A stretch of 64,000 nucleotides of DNA, taken from Buchnera aphidicola (Aphis nerii). GTDB lineage: Bacteria; Pseudomonadota; Gammaproteobacteria; Enterobacterales; Enterobacteriaceae. The notes under the pieces are model-generated. The model saw only the letters and a list, made by a program, of their open reading frames with translations, ran no database searches and was not told the DNA's origin. This document shows, piece after piece, positions 21,192-30,781 of the stretch; within the stretch, counting starts at the first letter, position 1; each line of letters starts with the position of its first letter. Position numbers and translations under genes: made by a program. The stretch is from assembly GCF_005083105.1 (NCBI RefSeq), contig NZ_CP034885.1, forward strand, positions 62,001 through 126,000, read 5' to 3'.

Positions 21192-21558
21192 ATTAAAAAA
21201 AAAATATAGTTCTGAAAAAGTCAATGATTCTATTGAAAACAATATAGACACTAATGATGATAATACTTTTAAAGAAAAAATGTCTGATTTTAATTCTGAT
21301 AAAGTATTAAATAATGAAAAAATAATATTTGATATACCAGTAAATATAACTATCGAATTAGGTAAATCAAAAATAAAAATAAAAGAATTATTAAATTTTT
21401 CTAAAGGAAGTACATTTTTTTTAAATAAACACAAAGAAGATCCTCTAAAAATCTTTGCAAATGGTAAATTAGTTGCATTAGGTGAAATTATTATGTCAGA
21501 AAATACATATGGCGTAAGAATTATTAGTATAAAAAATTCTTTAAATACTATGAATTGA
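21184..21558 (+). CDS. fliN: Flagellar switch protein FliN
   Basis: FliN forms the bottom of the C ring and docks FliH-FliI for export. The 124-residue protein (enteric 137) has a variable acidic N-terminus and an intact SpoA domain: [20 protein letters not shown], then [12 protein letters not shown], and [21 protein letters not shown]. It starts within fliM and ends 4 bp inside the TTG start of the FliO-FliP frame. Confidence 0.95.
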   Translation: MNKLKKKYSSEKVNDSIENNIDTNDDNTFKEKMSDFNSDKVLNNEKIIFDIPVNITIELGKSKIKIKELLNFSKGSTFFLNKHKEDPLKIFANGKLVALGEIIMSENTYGVRIISIKNSLNTMN

Positions 21559-21572
21559 TAACTTTGAATTTT

Positions 21573-22712
21573 ATGAAAAATAATATTGAATCACATTTGG
21601 CTTTGAATAATTCTCAATCAGTATTTAATGGAACAAATTTTCTTCAAATAGCTAGCTCATTAGTACAAATAATATTATTAATATTAATTTTAAGTTGGAT
21701 TTTAAAAAAATTCACATTAATAAGAAAAAATAAAAATAATTCTTATATAAATATTATAGAAAAAATATCAATAGGATCAAACGAATCTATCGTTTTAATA
21801 GATATAAAAGAGGTAAAATTAATATTAGGTGTTACAAAAACTAATATTACTCATCTATATACATTAACATCTCAATTAAAAGACGAGTTGCCTAGTAAAG
21901 AAGAAAAAATTATGTTGCCAAAAAAAAATTTTTGTAATTTTTTCAGGAATTTGACTAAAAATTTTTTGAAAAAATTCACGTTTTATCAAACTTTTCCATT
22001 TATATTTTTACTATTATTTTGTCCTTTGGTTTATGCTGATATACCAGGACCAACAATTCATAATTTAAGTAATGGTACTCAAATTTGGTCGCTACCTGTA
22101 CAAACTTTAGTTTTTTTAACTGGACTTACTTTTCTTCCAGCTTTTCTTTTAATGATGACAAGTTTTACCCGTATTATAATTGTTTTTGGATTGCTCAGAA
22201 ATGCTTTAGGAACTCCATATGCACCACCTAATCAAATATTATTAGGTTTGGCACTTTTTTTAACTTTTTTTATAATGTCTCCAACGTTTGAAAAAGTTTA
22301 TGAAGAAGCATATCTTCCATTTAGTAAGGAACAAATTAATATGGATGAAGCTATTTCAAAAGGTGCAATTCCATTAAAAAAATTTATGTTAAATCAGACA
22401 AGAATATCTGATTTAGAGTTATTCTCAAAAATAGCGCATATTTCATCTTATAAAGATAAACAAGATATACCTATGCGTATTTTGTTGCCTTCTTTTATTA
22501 CAAGTGAATTAAAAACAGCTTTTCAAATTGGTTTTACTATTTTTATACCTTTTTTAATTATTGATTTAATTATTGCGAGTGTTTTAATGTCTCTTGGTAT
22601 GATGATGGTACCACCTTCAACAATTTCATTACCTTTTAAATTAATGTTGTTTGTATTAGTAGATGGTTGGCAATTGTTAGTAACTTCTCTATCGCAAAGT
22701 TTTAATATGTAA
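21573..22712 (+). CDS. fliOP: FliO-FliP fused reading frame, flagellar export gate
   Basis: FliP, with FliQ and FliR, forms the type III export channel, and FliO helps assemble FliP. Both are encoded in one continuous frame here. Residues 1 to about 115 match FliO: a membrane helix ([20 protein letters not shown]) and a cytoplasmic part with [16 protein letters not shown] and LILGVT. A FliP signal peptide follows ([19 protein letters not shown]), then full FliP with [11 protein letters not shown]-like start, [20 protein letters not shown] and [15 protein letters not shown] prefer the ATG at 21573; a TTG at 21555 overlapping fliN is also open. An in-frame ATG at 21912 could start FliP alone. 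An A9 tract (21920-21928) lies at the junction. Confidence 0.93.
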   Translation: MKNNIESHLALNNSQSVFNGTNFLQIASSLVQIILLILILSWILKKFTLIRKNKNNSYINIIEKISIGSNESIVLIDIKEVKLILGVTKTNITHLYTLTSQLKDELPSKEEKIMLPKKNFCNFFRNLTKNFLKKFTFYQTFPFIFLLLFCPLVYADIPGPTIHNLSNGTQIWSLPVQTLVFLTGLTFLPAFLLMMTSFTRIIIVFGLLRNALGTPYAPPNQILLGLALFLTFFIMSPTFEKVYEEAYLPFSKEQINMDEAISKGAIPLKKFMLNQTRISDLELFSKIAHISSYKDKQDIPMRILLPSFITSELKTAFQIGFTIFIPFLIIDLIIASVLMSLGMMMVPPSTISLPFKLMLFVLVDGWQLLVTSLSQSFNM

Positions 22713-22730
22713 TTTTTAATGGAATTTTTT

Positions 22731-23000
22731 ATGACTCCTGAATATATAATGATTTTATTTAGTCAAGCTATTAAAGTTGCATTAATGATTGCTTCGCCAT
22801 TGTTATTATCTGCTTTAATAAGTGGCTTGATTGTTAGTATATTACAAGCTGCTACGCAAGTAAACGAACAAACTCTTTCATTTATTCCTAAAATAATTTC
22901 AATTTTAGTTACAATTGTTATACTTGGTCCGTGGATGTTGGGTGTTATGTTGGATTATATGCATAATTTATTTAATAATATACCAGTAATTATAAAATAA
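22731..23000 (+). CDS. fliQ: Flagellar export gate protein FliQ
   Basis: FliQ is a two-helix membrane subunit of the FliPQR export gate. Starting at the ATG at 22731 gives MTPEYIM and 89 residues, exactly the enteric start and length; an in-frame ATG at 22719 would add four residues. The hydrophobic helices flank SILQAATQVNEQTLSFIPK, the family signature, and the protein ends shortly after GPWMLGVMLDYMHNLF. It overlaps fliR by 1 bp. Confidence 0.96.
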   Translation: MTPEYIMILFSQAIKVALMIASPLLLSALISGLIVSILQAATQVNEQTLSFIPKIISILVTIVILGPWMLGVMLDYMHNLFNNIPVIIK

Positions 23001-23776
23001 TGTTAACATTTAATAATTTACAACTATTAACGATTATAAGCAATTTTTTTTGGCCTTTAGTCCGTATTTTAGCGTTCTTTTCAACTGCTCCAATTTTTAA
23101 TGATCAACATATAAATATAAAAACTAAAATATTTCTATCTATATTAATTAGTTGGATAATTTTTCCATTTTTACCTAATATAAACATAGAGTTGTTTTCT
23201 TTCATTGGTTTATTGCTTTTATTGAAGCAAATTTTAATTGGTATTTCTTTAGGTTTTACTTGTCAATTTTTGTTTGCTACAATTAACTTTTCAGGTGAAT
23301 TAATAGGATTGCAAATGGGTTTATCATTTGCAACATTTTTTAATGCAAATAATAATATTGGTATTTCTATAATATCGCGTTTATTAAATATTTTAATGCT
23401 ATCTTTCTTTATATCGCTTGATATTCATCTCTATTTAATATCAATATTAATTGATAGTTTTTATAGTATACCTATTGATATTGTTTTTTTTAATAGAAAT
23501 GTTTTTTTTACTTTATTAACATTTTCAAGTAGTATTTTTTTAAATAGTATAATGTTTATTATACCAATTATGATTTTTTTGTTATTATCTAATTTAATAA
23601 TGAGTATTTTAAATCGACTATCTCCTCAAATATCTATTTTTTCTATTGGATTTCCGTTGAATTTATTAATAGGATTAGTAATATTATATTATTTAGTATC
23701 TATTTCATTTCCTATTTTTAATAAATTATTAAATCAGTTAGTTTTATTCTTATCTTCTACTTTTTTAAAAGTATGA
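23000..23776 (+). CDS. fliR: Flagellar export gate protein FliR
   Basis: FliR is the third subunit of the export gate, sitting at the top of the FliPQR helix. The 258-residue protein is about the enteric length (261) and is mostly membrane helices. Recognisable segments are FFWPLVRILAFFSTAPIFND near the start, the IGLQMGLSFATFFN region in the middle, and LSPQISIFSIGFPLNLLIGL toward the end. It is the last gene of the flagellar operon and is followed by a strong hairpin terminator. Confidence 0.96.
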   Translation: MLTFNNLQLLTIISNFFWPLVRILAFFSTAPIFNDQHINIKTKIFLSILISWIIFPFLPNINIELFSFIGLLLLLKQILIGISLGFTCQFLFATINFSGELIGLQMGLSFATFFNANNNIGISIISRLLNILMLSFFISLDIHLYLISILIDSFYSIPIDIVFFNRNVFFTLLTFSSSIFLNSIMFIIPIMIFLLLSNLIMSILNRLSPQISIFSIGFPLNLLIGLVILYYLVSISFPIFNKLLNQLVLFLSSTFLKV

Positions 23777-23820
23777 TAATAGTTTATAAATGAACATGTT
23801 AAAGTATACTAAACTATTTA

Positions 23821-23851
23821 TAAAGTATAATTTAGTATAAATTATACTTTA
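23821..23851. terminator. Strong hairpin terminator between fliR and rpmG
   Basis: A perfect 14-bp stem, TAAAGTATAATTTA and TAAATTATACTTTA, has a 3-base loop and is followed by ATTTTTAAA. It lies between converging transcripts, 44 bp after fliR and 32 bp after rpmG, and probably ends both. An overlapping weaker stem, TATACTAAA with TTTAGTATA, could form as an alternative. Confidence 0.85.
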
Positions 23852-23883
23852 TTTTTAAAAAATATCATTGAAAAATTTTTTTA

Positions 23884-24051
23884 TTATTTAATTTTTCCTT
23901 CATTATATAATACATGTTTCCGAATAGTTGGATCATATTTTTTTAGTACTAATTTATCAGGTGTATTTCTTTTATTTTTAGTAGTAGTGTAATAATGGCC
24001 TGTACCTGAAGATGAAATCATTTTTATTTTTTCTCTATTTTTTTTAGCCAT
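23884..24051 (-). CDS. rpmG: 50S ribosomal protein L33
   Basis: This 55-residue basic protein of the large ribosomal subunit is too short for many gene finders. The translation begins [19 protein letters not shown] and continues with [20 protein letters not shown] and [16 protein letters not shown], which is the enteric L33 sequence pattern in full length. It lacks the CxxC zinc motif, as in enteric L33. It follows rpmB with only 1 bp between stop and start, the usual rpmB-rpmG operon. Confidence 0.97.
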   Translation of the reverse strand: MAKKNREKIKMISSSGTGHYYTTTKNKRNTPDKLVLKKYDPTIRKHVLYNEGKIK

Positions 24052-24052
24052 A

Positions 24053-24283
24053 TTAATTACCTTTATTATTTATTTTTTGTATAATTGACTCTATTCCATT
24101 TTTATCAATACAGCGCATTCCATTAGCAGATATGCGTAATTTAATAAATCTTTTTTCTTCTGGAATCCAAAAACGATGATTTTGAATATTTGGTAAAAAT
24201 TTTCTTTTTGTAGCATTTAAAGCATGTGATCTATTATTACCAACCATTCGCTTTTTTCCTGTTACTTGACATATACGAGACAT
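24053..24283 (-). CDS. rpmB: 50S ribosomal protein L28
   Basis: L28 is a basic protein of the large ribosomal subunit. The 76-residue product has the standard start [20 protein letters not shown], then [19 protein letters not shown] and [20 protein letters not shown]. It is close to the enteric length of 78. It is the first gene of the leftward rpmB-rpmG pair and is divergent from tamB across 240 bp. Confidence 0.98.
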   Translation of the reverse strand: MSRICQVTGKKRMVGNNRSHALNATKRKFLPNIQNHRFWIPEEKRFIKLRISANGMRCIDKNGIESIIQKINNKGN

Positions 24284-24523
24284 ATAAATTTTTCCCTAAA
24301 ATTTAATTTTTTATTATTTCATTACATATAACTAAATAAGTTACTAAAATAGTCTGTATTATATAAAATAATTCTATGTTTTTTAAATTTTTTATGATAA
24401 AGAACATAAATAAATTTAAAAATACTTTATTTTTAAAATATAAAAATTTTTTTTATTTAAATTAATATAATATACAAATTCATATTTGCAAGTGCTAATT
24501 CATATTTAATCAGGATCACTTAT

Positions 24524-27214
24524 ATGAATATATATCAGAGATATTTCTCTAAATCTTTGATTTTGTTTTCTATCCTATTATTTTTGATAGTATTACTTTT
24601 AGAAAGTAATTTTGGATTTAAATTGTTTTTTAATGTTACTAACTATTTTTTATGGGGATTGAAAACCAAAAAAATATCAGGCAATTGGCGTGATTTTACA
24701 TTAAAAAAAATTACTTATAATTTTTCTGGATTATCTATTAAAGCTGATAATATTCATATATTAATAGATCCAATATCTTTATTTAAAATAAATAAAATTT
24801 TTAAAAGAATTGAAATAAAAAATTTAATTTGCTTTTTTAACGAAAAAAATTTATTTCATTTAGGAAAAAAAACTTTCACAAAAAAGATATTAAAAAAAAA
24901 TATATTTTTCAAAAACATCATTTTAAAAAAAATTTATTTTAATAAAATTTTAATAAAATCAAATCATGTTAATGTATTTTTATCAAATGTTCATAGTGGT
25001 GTAAAATTAACTAATAATAATTTGACTATATTTAATACTTACATTAATTTTGTTTCTTTAAATTCAAATAAAAATAACCAAGAACATTCATTAAGAAAAA
25101 AACAATTTAGTGTAAAGAACAAAGTAAGTCATTTTTTATCCGTTGTTTTAAATCATAAAAAAATTTTATGTCCAATAAAGATAAATTTATTATTTTTAAA
25201 ATGTAAAAAAATTCAATTTTTTGATCATTCATTTAAAAATATTTTATTTATGGGTACTTTTAATAAAGCATTTATATTTAAATTAAAATTTAATAATTTT
25301 TGTAAATTTAGTTTATATGGAAAAATATTATTAAATAATTTAAATCATCCTTTATATATTAACTTATATATGCATCGTTTTTCATTTCCAATAAATAAAA
25401 ATTTAAAATTTGTTTCAAAGAGTTTTAGTTTGATTTTAAAGGGAACAGTGAATCAGTATAACTTATCATTAAAAAACATTGTTAATATATCTGGTATGCC
25501 TTCAGTTATTTTGAATATTTTTGGTGGTGGTAGTTTGAAAAATATTTATTTAAGTAAAATTCATTGTATTCCATTATTTAAAAAAATTAAAAATAATCAA
25601 TTAATTAGTTTAAAAAAAAATAATGATAACCAGTGTATTTCTCAATTAAAAGGCAATATTAATATATTAAATAATTTTAATAAAGGAATAAATAATATCA
25701 ATGTTCCTGATTTTAATATAACGGCTAATATAATAAATAAAAAATTTTTAATATTAGGTTCATTATATTATAATGAAATAAATAATTTAAAAATACCTAA
25801 AATAATGTTTTTTTCAGGTAAAAATGTTGGATTTATATCCGGTTCAATATCAAAAAATATTAATATAAATTCATCTATTAATATTAATAATTTAAATTAT
25901 TTTATACCTAATTTAAAAGGTGCAATTACATCTACATTAAATATTTATGGTTTTTATCTATCACCTATTACTTCTGGTTTTATTTTAGGAGAAAAACTAA
26001 ATTGGAATAATATAATATATTTAAATAGCATGAAAATGATTATTGATATAAATTCTGAAAAAAAATTTACAAAAAATATTTTTCTTACTATCAAAAAAAT
26101 TAAATTTTTTAAATTTTATATGGATTTTTTAAATTTAAATTTGAATTGGAACGAGAGAAATCAAAAATTATATTTTTTTTTAAAAAATAAAGATTTAACT
26201 ATAGATTTTATTGTAAACGGTAGATTTGATTATCAAATAGGAGCTTGGAAAGGTTGTTTTGAGAAAATAAATATTTTGACTTTTAATAAAACATTGATTA
26301 TGGGTAAAAATCCAATTATTTATTCTTTTAATAAAAATACAAAAATAAATCAAAAAAAGAAAATTAAAGATATAAATTCTGTTTTTGATATTATAAAGAA
26401 ATCTAAAAAAATTTTATTTTCATCTATTTTTAATTCATCTGTCAATTTTAAAGCTAATTTGTTTTTTAAAGTAAATTTTATATCAAAAATTAATGAAAAA
26501 TACTCTAATATAAAAGTATTTTTATGCAGTAATAATATCCAATTTAAAAAAAGAATAAAACATAAAAATTTTATTAAAAATATAGATTCTTTAAAATTAT
26601 ATATTAATTTTAAGAAAGATTGTCTTCTAACTAAATTGATTATATATCCATTAAAAAATCAAAATAGTAGATTATTTGGATTTTTCAACATTTATGATAT
26701 TTTTAATAAAAAAAATATACGAGGTAAATATTTTCTATTTAATTGTCCATGTTTTATTTTAAATTTTTTTATTTCAAACTCTATAAAAGTAAAAGGAACA
26801 TGTACTGGTTATATAAAATTTTTAAATACTTTATATCAGCCTAATATATTGGCTGATATTCATTTAAAAGATTTCTGTTTCAAAAGCGATAAAATATTAA
26901 AATATATTATTTCGTTTTTTTATCCTTCTTTGAATCCTATTAAATATATAAAAATTAATCAATCAATTTTTATAAGTAAAGGAGATATATTTTTACAATT
27001 AAATTCATCTACAAAAAATAATTTTACAAATTCTATAGAATGGAATTGTTTGTTTAATAGTAATCAAATTCTTTTTTTTATGCTTCCAAAAATAAAATTA
27101 AAACTTTCTTCTCAAATAAATTTACATTATTTTTTATTAAGATATGATTTAATTGGGTATTTAAAATCATGTTTATTTTATTTTAAAATTAATGAAAAAA
27201 ATTTTATTTTTTAA
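24524..27214 (+). CDS. tamB: TamB-like AsmA-family envelope protein, shortened
   Basis: TamB is a long beta-rich periplasmic protein anchored in the inner membrane. It is thought to bridge the membranes, for lipid transport or outer-membrane protein assembly. The 896-residue product is about 70% of the enteric length (about 1259). An N-terminal membrane helix (about residues 10-28) is followed by ISGNWRDFTLKKITYNFSG and IKADNIHILID, which match the start of enteric TamB closely. The rest is repetitive Asn/Lys/Ile-rich beta-strand-like sequence. I could not delimit the C-terminal DUF490 domain with certainty. Position beside ppa agrees with the enteric order. The usual partner tamA is not adjacent. 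Confidence 0.82.
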   Translation: MNIYQRYFSKSLILFSILLFLIVLLLESNFGFKLFFNVTNYFLWGLKTKKISGNWRDFTLKKITYNFSGLSIKADNIHILIDPISLFKINKIFKRIEIKNLICFFNEKNLFHLGKKTFTKKILKKNIFFKNIILKKIYFNKILIKSNHVNVFLSNVHSGVKLTNNNLTIFNTYINFVSLNSNKNNQEHSLRKKQFSVKNKVSHFLSVVLNHKKILCPIKINLLFLKCKKIQFFDHSFKNILFMGTFNKAFIFKLKFNNFCKFSLYGKILLNNLNHPLYINLYMHRFSFPINKNLKFVSKSFSLILKGTVNQYNLSLKNIVNISGMPSVILNIFGGGSLKNIYLSKIHCIPLFKKIKNNQLISLKKNNDNQCISQLKGNINILNNFNKGINNINVPDFNITANIINKKFLILGSLYYNEINNLKIPKIMFFSGKNVGFISGSISKNININSSININNLNYFIPNLKGAITSTLNIYGFYLSPITSGFILGEKLNWNNIIYLNSMKMIIDINSEKKFTKNIFLTIKKIKFFKFYMDFLNLNLNWNERNQKLYFFLKNKDLTIDFIVNGRFDYQIGAWKGCFEKINILTFNKTLIMGKNPIIYSFNKNTKINQKKKIKDINSVFDIIKKSKKILFSSIFNSSVNFKANLFFKVNFISKINEKYSNIKVFLCSNNIQFKKRIKHKNFIKNIDSLKLYINFKKDCLLTKLIIYPLKNQNSRLFGFFNIYDIFNKKNIRGKYFLFNCPCFILNFFISNSIKVKGTCTGYIKFLNTLYQPNILADIHLKDFCFKSDKILKYIISFFYPSLNPIKYIKINQSIFISKGDIFLQLNSSTKNNFTNSIEWNCLFNSNQILFFMLPKIKLKLSSQINLHYFLLRYDLIGYLKSCLFYFKINEKNFIF

Positions 27215-27232
27215 AAAATAAAAAATGATTTT

Positions 27233-27772
27233 TTATATTTTATTTTTATTTTTAAAGCGATGACATGAAGAAGTAATTTCTAATTTTGCAGCTGTTTGAT
27301 TTTCCCATCCTATAATTTTTGTCCATTTTTCTTTTTCTAGTTTTTTGTAATGTTTAAAAAAATGTTCTATTTGTTTTTTTAATAATTGGGATATATCTGT
27401 AATATTATTTATATACTTATATTCTTCACAAACTTTAGTTTTTGGTACAGCTATAATTTTAGCATCATCTCCTGATTCATCTTGCATTCTAAGCATCCCA
27501 ACAGGTTTACAATGAATAACAGAGTTAGACTGTACAGGATATGGAGATGGTACTAAAACATCTAAAGGATCTCCATCCATGGATAATGTTTGATTAATAT
27601 ATCCATAGTTACAGGGATAAAACATTGGTGTAGATATAAAACGATCTACAAAAAGTAAACCTGATTCTTTTTCTATTTCATATTTCACAGGAGATGAATT
27701 ATATGGTATTTCAATGATAACATATATATCATTTGGTATATTATCACCTGCAATGATTTTATTATAATTCAT
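27233..27772 (-). CDS. ppa: Inorganic pyrophosphatase
   Basis: Ppa hydrolyses pyrophosphate from biosynthetic reactions. The 179-residue protein matches family I soluble pyrophosphatases. It has VIIEIPYNSSPVKYE, the FYPCNYGYI segment and the metal-binding signature DGDPLDVLV, followed by a second acidic site in DESGDDAKIIAVP. Its C-terminus retains the Lys/Trp region around EKWTKIIGWEN. It converges with tamB and is divergent from pmbA. Confidence 0.97.
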   Translation of the reverse strand: MNYNKIIAGDNIPNDIYVIIEIPYNSSPVKYEIEKESGLLFVDRFISTPMFYPCNYGYINQTLSMDGDPLDVLVPSPYPVQSNSVIHCKPVGMLRMQDESGDDAKIIAVPKTKVCEEYKYINNITDISQLLKKQIEHFFKHYKKLEKEKWTKIIGWENQTAAKLEITSSCHRFKNKNKI

Positions 27773-27960
27773 TGATATTTACCTTATATTATTTAAAAAT
27801 ACATTACTAATATTTCATTATTATATTTTTTAAAATACAATAAATATTATTTTTTAAATGAGCAACTTATTTTAACAAGAGTTATTTTTTATATAGTTGT
27901 CTGTATAATAATATTAATATATCTTACTTATATATTATATATGTTATTAAGGAGTTACAA

Positions 27961-29304
27961 ATGAAATTAATTAACCAAATTAATACTGAAGAAAATTTAT
28001 TAATAAATACAGTCAATAATACTCTACAATTAGCTAAAAAAATAGCTAATTGTTCTGTTGAAGTTTTCGTTAAAAAAACGATAGGAATTAATATTAATAT
28101 TAGAAATAATATTGTAGAAAACATAGAATTTAATAGTGATGGAGCATTGTTTATTACTGTGTATAATAAATTTTCCAAAGGCAGTGTATCATCAAGAGAT
28201 TTTAGTATAAATGGTATTGAAAAAATGCTTAAAATAGCTATTGATATTTCAAAACATTCTTCTTCTGACTTTTTTTCAGGATTACCAAATATAGAATTAT
28301 TATGCTTTCATGCTGATGAACTTGATTTATTTTACCCTTCGGAGTTAAATATAAAAAATGGAATTAATTTTGCTTCTATAGTAGAAAAAGAAGCATTTAA
28401 ATTCGATAAAAGAATTATAAATAGTGAAGGAAGTTTTTTTAGTAATCATGTTACTATGAACGTTTTCGGTAATAGTTTGGGAATGTTGGAGAAATATAAA
28501 TCTACTCTTTATTCAGCTTATAGTTGTATGATTGCAAAAGAAAAAAATTCAATGCAAAGAGATTTTGATTATTCTACATCTAGAAAAATAGAAGATTTAG
28601 AAAAACCTGATATATTAGGTAAAAAAACTGCAAAACGTGCTATTTCTCGATTATGTTCTAAAAAAATTAATACGATGAAATCTGCAGTTGTATTTTCAAA
28701 AGAAATATCTAGTACTTTTTTCTCCTATCTTGTTTCTGCTATTAGTGGAGATAATGTTTATCGTAAATCTACTTTTTTACTTAATGATTTGAAAAGAAAA
28801 ATTTTTCCAAATTGGTTAAATATTTTAGAAAATCCACATATAAAACAAGGTTTAGGTAGTAAACCATTTGATAATGAAGGTGTAAAAACTACTGTAAAGT
28901 ATATCGTTGAAAATGGAATATTAAAAACATGGTTACTTAATAATTATAATGCTCGTAGATTAGGTTTAATCAGTACTGGAAATTCTGGAGGTATTCATAA
29001 TTGGATTGTATCTAATAAAAATATATCTTTTAAAGAATTATTAAAAAATATGAATACTGGTTTATTAGTTACTGAGTTAATGGGACAAGGAGTAGATATC
29101 ATTAGTGGAAATTATTCACAAGGTGCAATAGGATTTTGGATTGAAAATGGAATAATACAATATCCAGTAAACGAAATTACTATATCTGGTAATTTAAGAA
29201 ATATGTGGAATGATATTCTTACTATTAGTAACGATATTGATATGCGAAACAATATCCAATGTGGTTCTATTTTAATATCAGAGATGCAAATTTCAGGAAA
29301 CTAA
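27961..29304 (+). CDS. pmbA: Metalloprotease PmbA (TldE)
   Basis: PmbA (TldE) forms a heterodimer with TldD that degrades peptides and processes microcin and CcdA in E. coli. The 447-residue protein is near the enteric 450. Visible family segments are [29 protein letters not shown], the [18 protein letters not shown] region, and the C-terminal [20 protein letters not shown] and [10 protein letters not shown]. The zinc HExxxH motif belongs to the TldD partner, so its absence here is normal. A palindromic terminator follows. Confidence 0.96.
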   Translation: MKLINQINTEENLLINTVNNTLQLAKKIANCSVEVFVKKTIGININIRNNIVENIEFNSDGALFITVYNKFSKGSVSSRDFSINGIEKMLKIAIDISKHSSSDFFSGLPNIELLCFHADELDLFYPSELNIKNGINFASIVEKEAFKFDKRIINSEGSFFSNHVTMNVFGNSLGMLEKYKSTLYSAYSCMIAKEKNSMQRDFDYSTSRKIEDLEKPDILGKKTAKRAISRLCSKKINTMKSAVVFSKEISSTFFSYLVSAISGDNVYRKSTFLLNDLKRKIFPNWLNILENPHIKQGLGSKPFDNEGVKTTVKYIVENGILKTWLLNNYNARRLGLISTGNSGGIHNWIVSNKNISFKELLKNMNTGLLVTELMGQGVDIISGNYSQGAIGFWIENGIIQYPVNEITISGNLRNMWNDILTISNDIDMRNNIQCGSILISEMQISGN

Positions 29305-29335
29305 TTTTTTATAATTTTAATAGAAAAAATAAATA

Positions 29336-29361
29336 AAAAGGTAATAAATTTATTACCTTTT
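29336..29361. terminator. Palindromic terminator between pmbA and rnpB
   Basis: AAAAGGTAATAAA and TTTATTACCTTTT form a complete 26-base palindrome with T runs on both sides. It lies 31 bp past pmbA and about 35 bp past the 3' end of RNase P RNA on the other strand, so it probably terminates both transcripts. Confidence 0.8.
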
Positions 29362-29395
29362 AAAAGTATCCATTGTGTTTTTAATGATTATATTT

Positions 29396-29762
29396 ATAAG
29401 AAGTTGACTGATAAGCCGGGTTCTGTTTTAAACAGTCATTCATCTAGATTAGTAATTTCTTACTAATTCAAGCAGTCTACCCAGGTTTTTTTTTAGTACG
29501 AGCAATACCTAATAACCTATATTTGACTTTGCTCCAGGTGGAGTTTACCATGCCATAGTTGTTGCCAATTATGCGGTGTGCTCTTACCACACCTTTTCAC
29601 CCTTACCATGTTAAAAACTTTCATTTAAACATGGCGGTTTTTTTTCTGTTGCACTAGTCATAAGTTTACACTTTCCAGGTGTTACCTGGCACCTTGCTCT
29701 CAGGAGCCCGGACTTTCCTCTCTTTAGTAAATAACTAAACAGCGACTGTTTTAATCAACTTC
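29396..29762 (-). ncRNA. rnpB: RNase P RNA (M1 RNA)
   Basis: This is the catalytic RNA that trims the 5' leader of pre-tRNAs. Reading leftward, it starts GAAGTTGATT, which pairs with AGTCAACTTC at the 3' end to make P1. The universal core follows: GAGGAAAGTCCGGGCTCC near the 5' side, AGGTAAGGGTGAAAAGGTG in the middle, GGTAAACTCCACCTGGAGC, and CAGAACCCGGCTTAT near the 3' end. The length of about 365 nt is that of a type A RNA. It lies next to rsmI, as in enterics. Exact ends are inferred from P1; the 3' tail could vary by a few bases. Confidence 0.97.
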
Positions 29763-29770
29763 TTAAAAAT

Positions 29771-29799
29771 ATTATACGTTATTTTAATAAAAATGTCAT
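29771..29799 (-). promoter_or_regulatory. Sigma-70 promoter for rnpB
   Basis: Reading leftward, ATGACA (5 of 6) at 29794-29799, exactly 17 bases, then a perfect TATAAT at 29771-29776. The mature RNA begins 9 bases after the -10 box. The -35 box overlaps the end of the rsmI coding region. Confidence 0.85.
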
Positions 29800-30665
29800 T
29801 TTTCTTCTTTTTTTATTGCATATTTATATAAATTATTTTTATTCATTTTATGAATTTTAGAAGTAAGAAGTACTGATTGTTTTAATGATAAAACACTTCT
29901 TAATATTGAAAAAGTATTTTTTATATTTTCTGAAATATTTACTTTTTTAGGTTCTTGATAACCATCTATAATAACAACATTTTCTCCTTTATTATAACGG
30001 TTTTGATCTTCTTTTATCCAAGAAAGTATGATTTCTGCTTTATTAGAATAAATCATTTCCCATTTTTTTGTTATTTCTCTAGCAATGACGATATGTCTAT
30101 TTTTTCCAATTTCATTTATTATATCGGTTATAGTATCAATTATTCTATACTTTGATTCATAAAAAATCATTGTTCGTTTTTCTTTTCTTAAAGAATATAA
30201 TAAATCACATCTTGTTTTTTTTTTAGAAGGTAAAAATCCTTCATAACAAAAACGATCTGAAGATATACCAGAAGCACTTAGTGCAGTGATAGCCGCACAT
30301 GGCCCAGGAAGTGGAACTATTTTAATATTAAATATATGACATTGTTTTATTAATAAATAACCTGGATCATTAATTACTGGTGTCCCAGCATTAGATACTA
30401 ACGCAATTGTTTTTCCTTTTTTTAATTTTTTAATTAAATAACTACTTTGTTCAATTTCATTATTTTTATTAAAAGATATTAAAATATTTTTAATATTGAA
30501 ATGTTTTAGTAAAATATTAGTATGTTGAATATTTTCGCAAGCTATTATATCGACTTCTTGTAATGTTTTTAATGCACGATAAGTAATATCTGATAAATTA
30601 CCAATAGGTGTGGGTACGATATAAAGAATTCCAGTATTATTAAATAAATTCACTTTTTTATCCAA
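29796..30665 (-). CDS. rsmI: 16S rRNA 2'-O-methyltransferase RsmI
   Basis: RsmI methylates the ribose of C1402 in 16S rRNA near the decoding site. The 289-residue protein matches the family throughout: GILYIVPTPIGNLSDITYRA, ALVSNAGTPVINDPGY, the VPLPGPCAAITALSASG loop of the SAM pocket, and DRFCYEGFLPSKKK. The apparent start at 30665 is TTG; a GTG four codons later is the alternative, and neither has a clear Shine-Dalgarno sequence. The exact N-terminus is therefore uncertain by a few residues. It lies upstream of rnpB, as in enterics. Confidence 0.95.
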   Translation of the reverse strand: MDKKVNLFNNTGILYIVPTPIGNLSDITYRALKTLQEVDIIACENIQHTNILLKHFNIKNILISFNKNNEIEQSSYLIKKLKKGKTIALVSNAGTPVINDPGYLLIKQCHIFNIKIVPLPGPCAAITALSASGISSDRFCYEGFLPSKKKTRCDLLYSLRKEKRTMIFYESKYRIIDTITDIINEIGKNRHIVIAREITKKWEMIYSNKAEIILSWIKEDQNRYNKGENVVIIDGYQEPKKVNISENIKNTFSILRSVLSLKQSVLLTSKIHKMNKNNLYKYAIKKEEK

Positions 30666-30781
30666 ATATATTTTATATTTATTCTAATTTAAAAATTAAT
30701 TATCTGTTATATGAATCATATCAAATTTATTTTTTTTTTATATCTCATTTAATAAAAATTTATTATTTATAAGGAATATAA

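Noticed and set aside
27961-29304. Absence of a zinc HExxxH motif in PmbA
   Set aside because: The metal site belongs to the partner TldD; TldE/PmbA normally lacks it.
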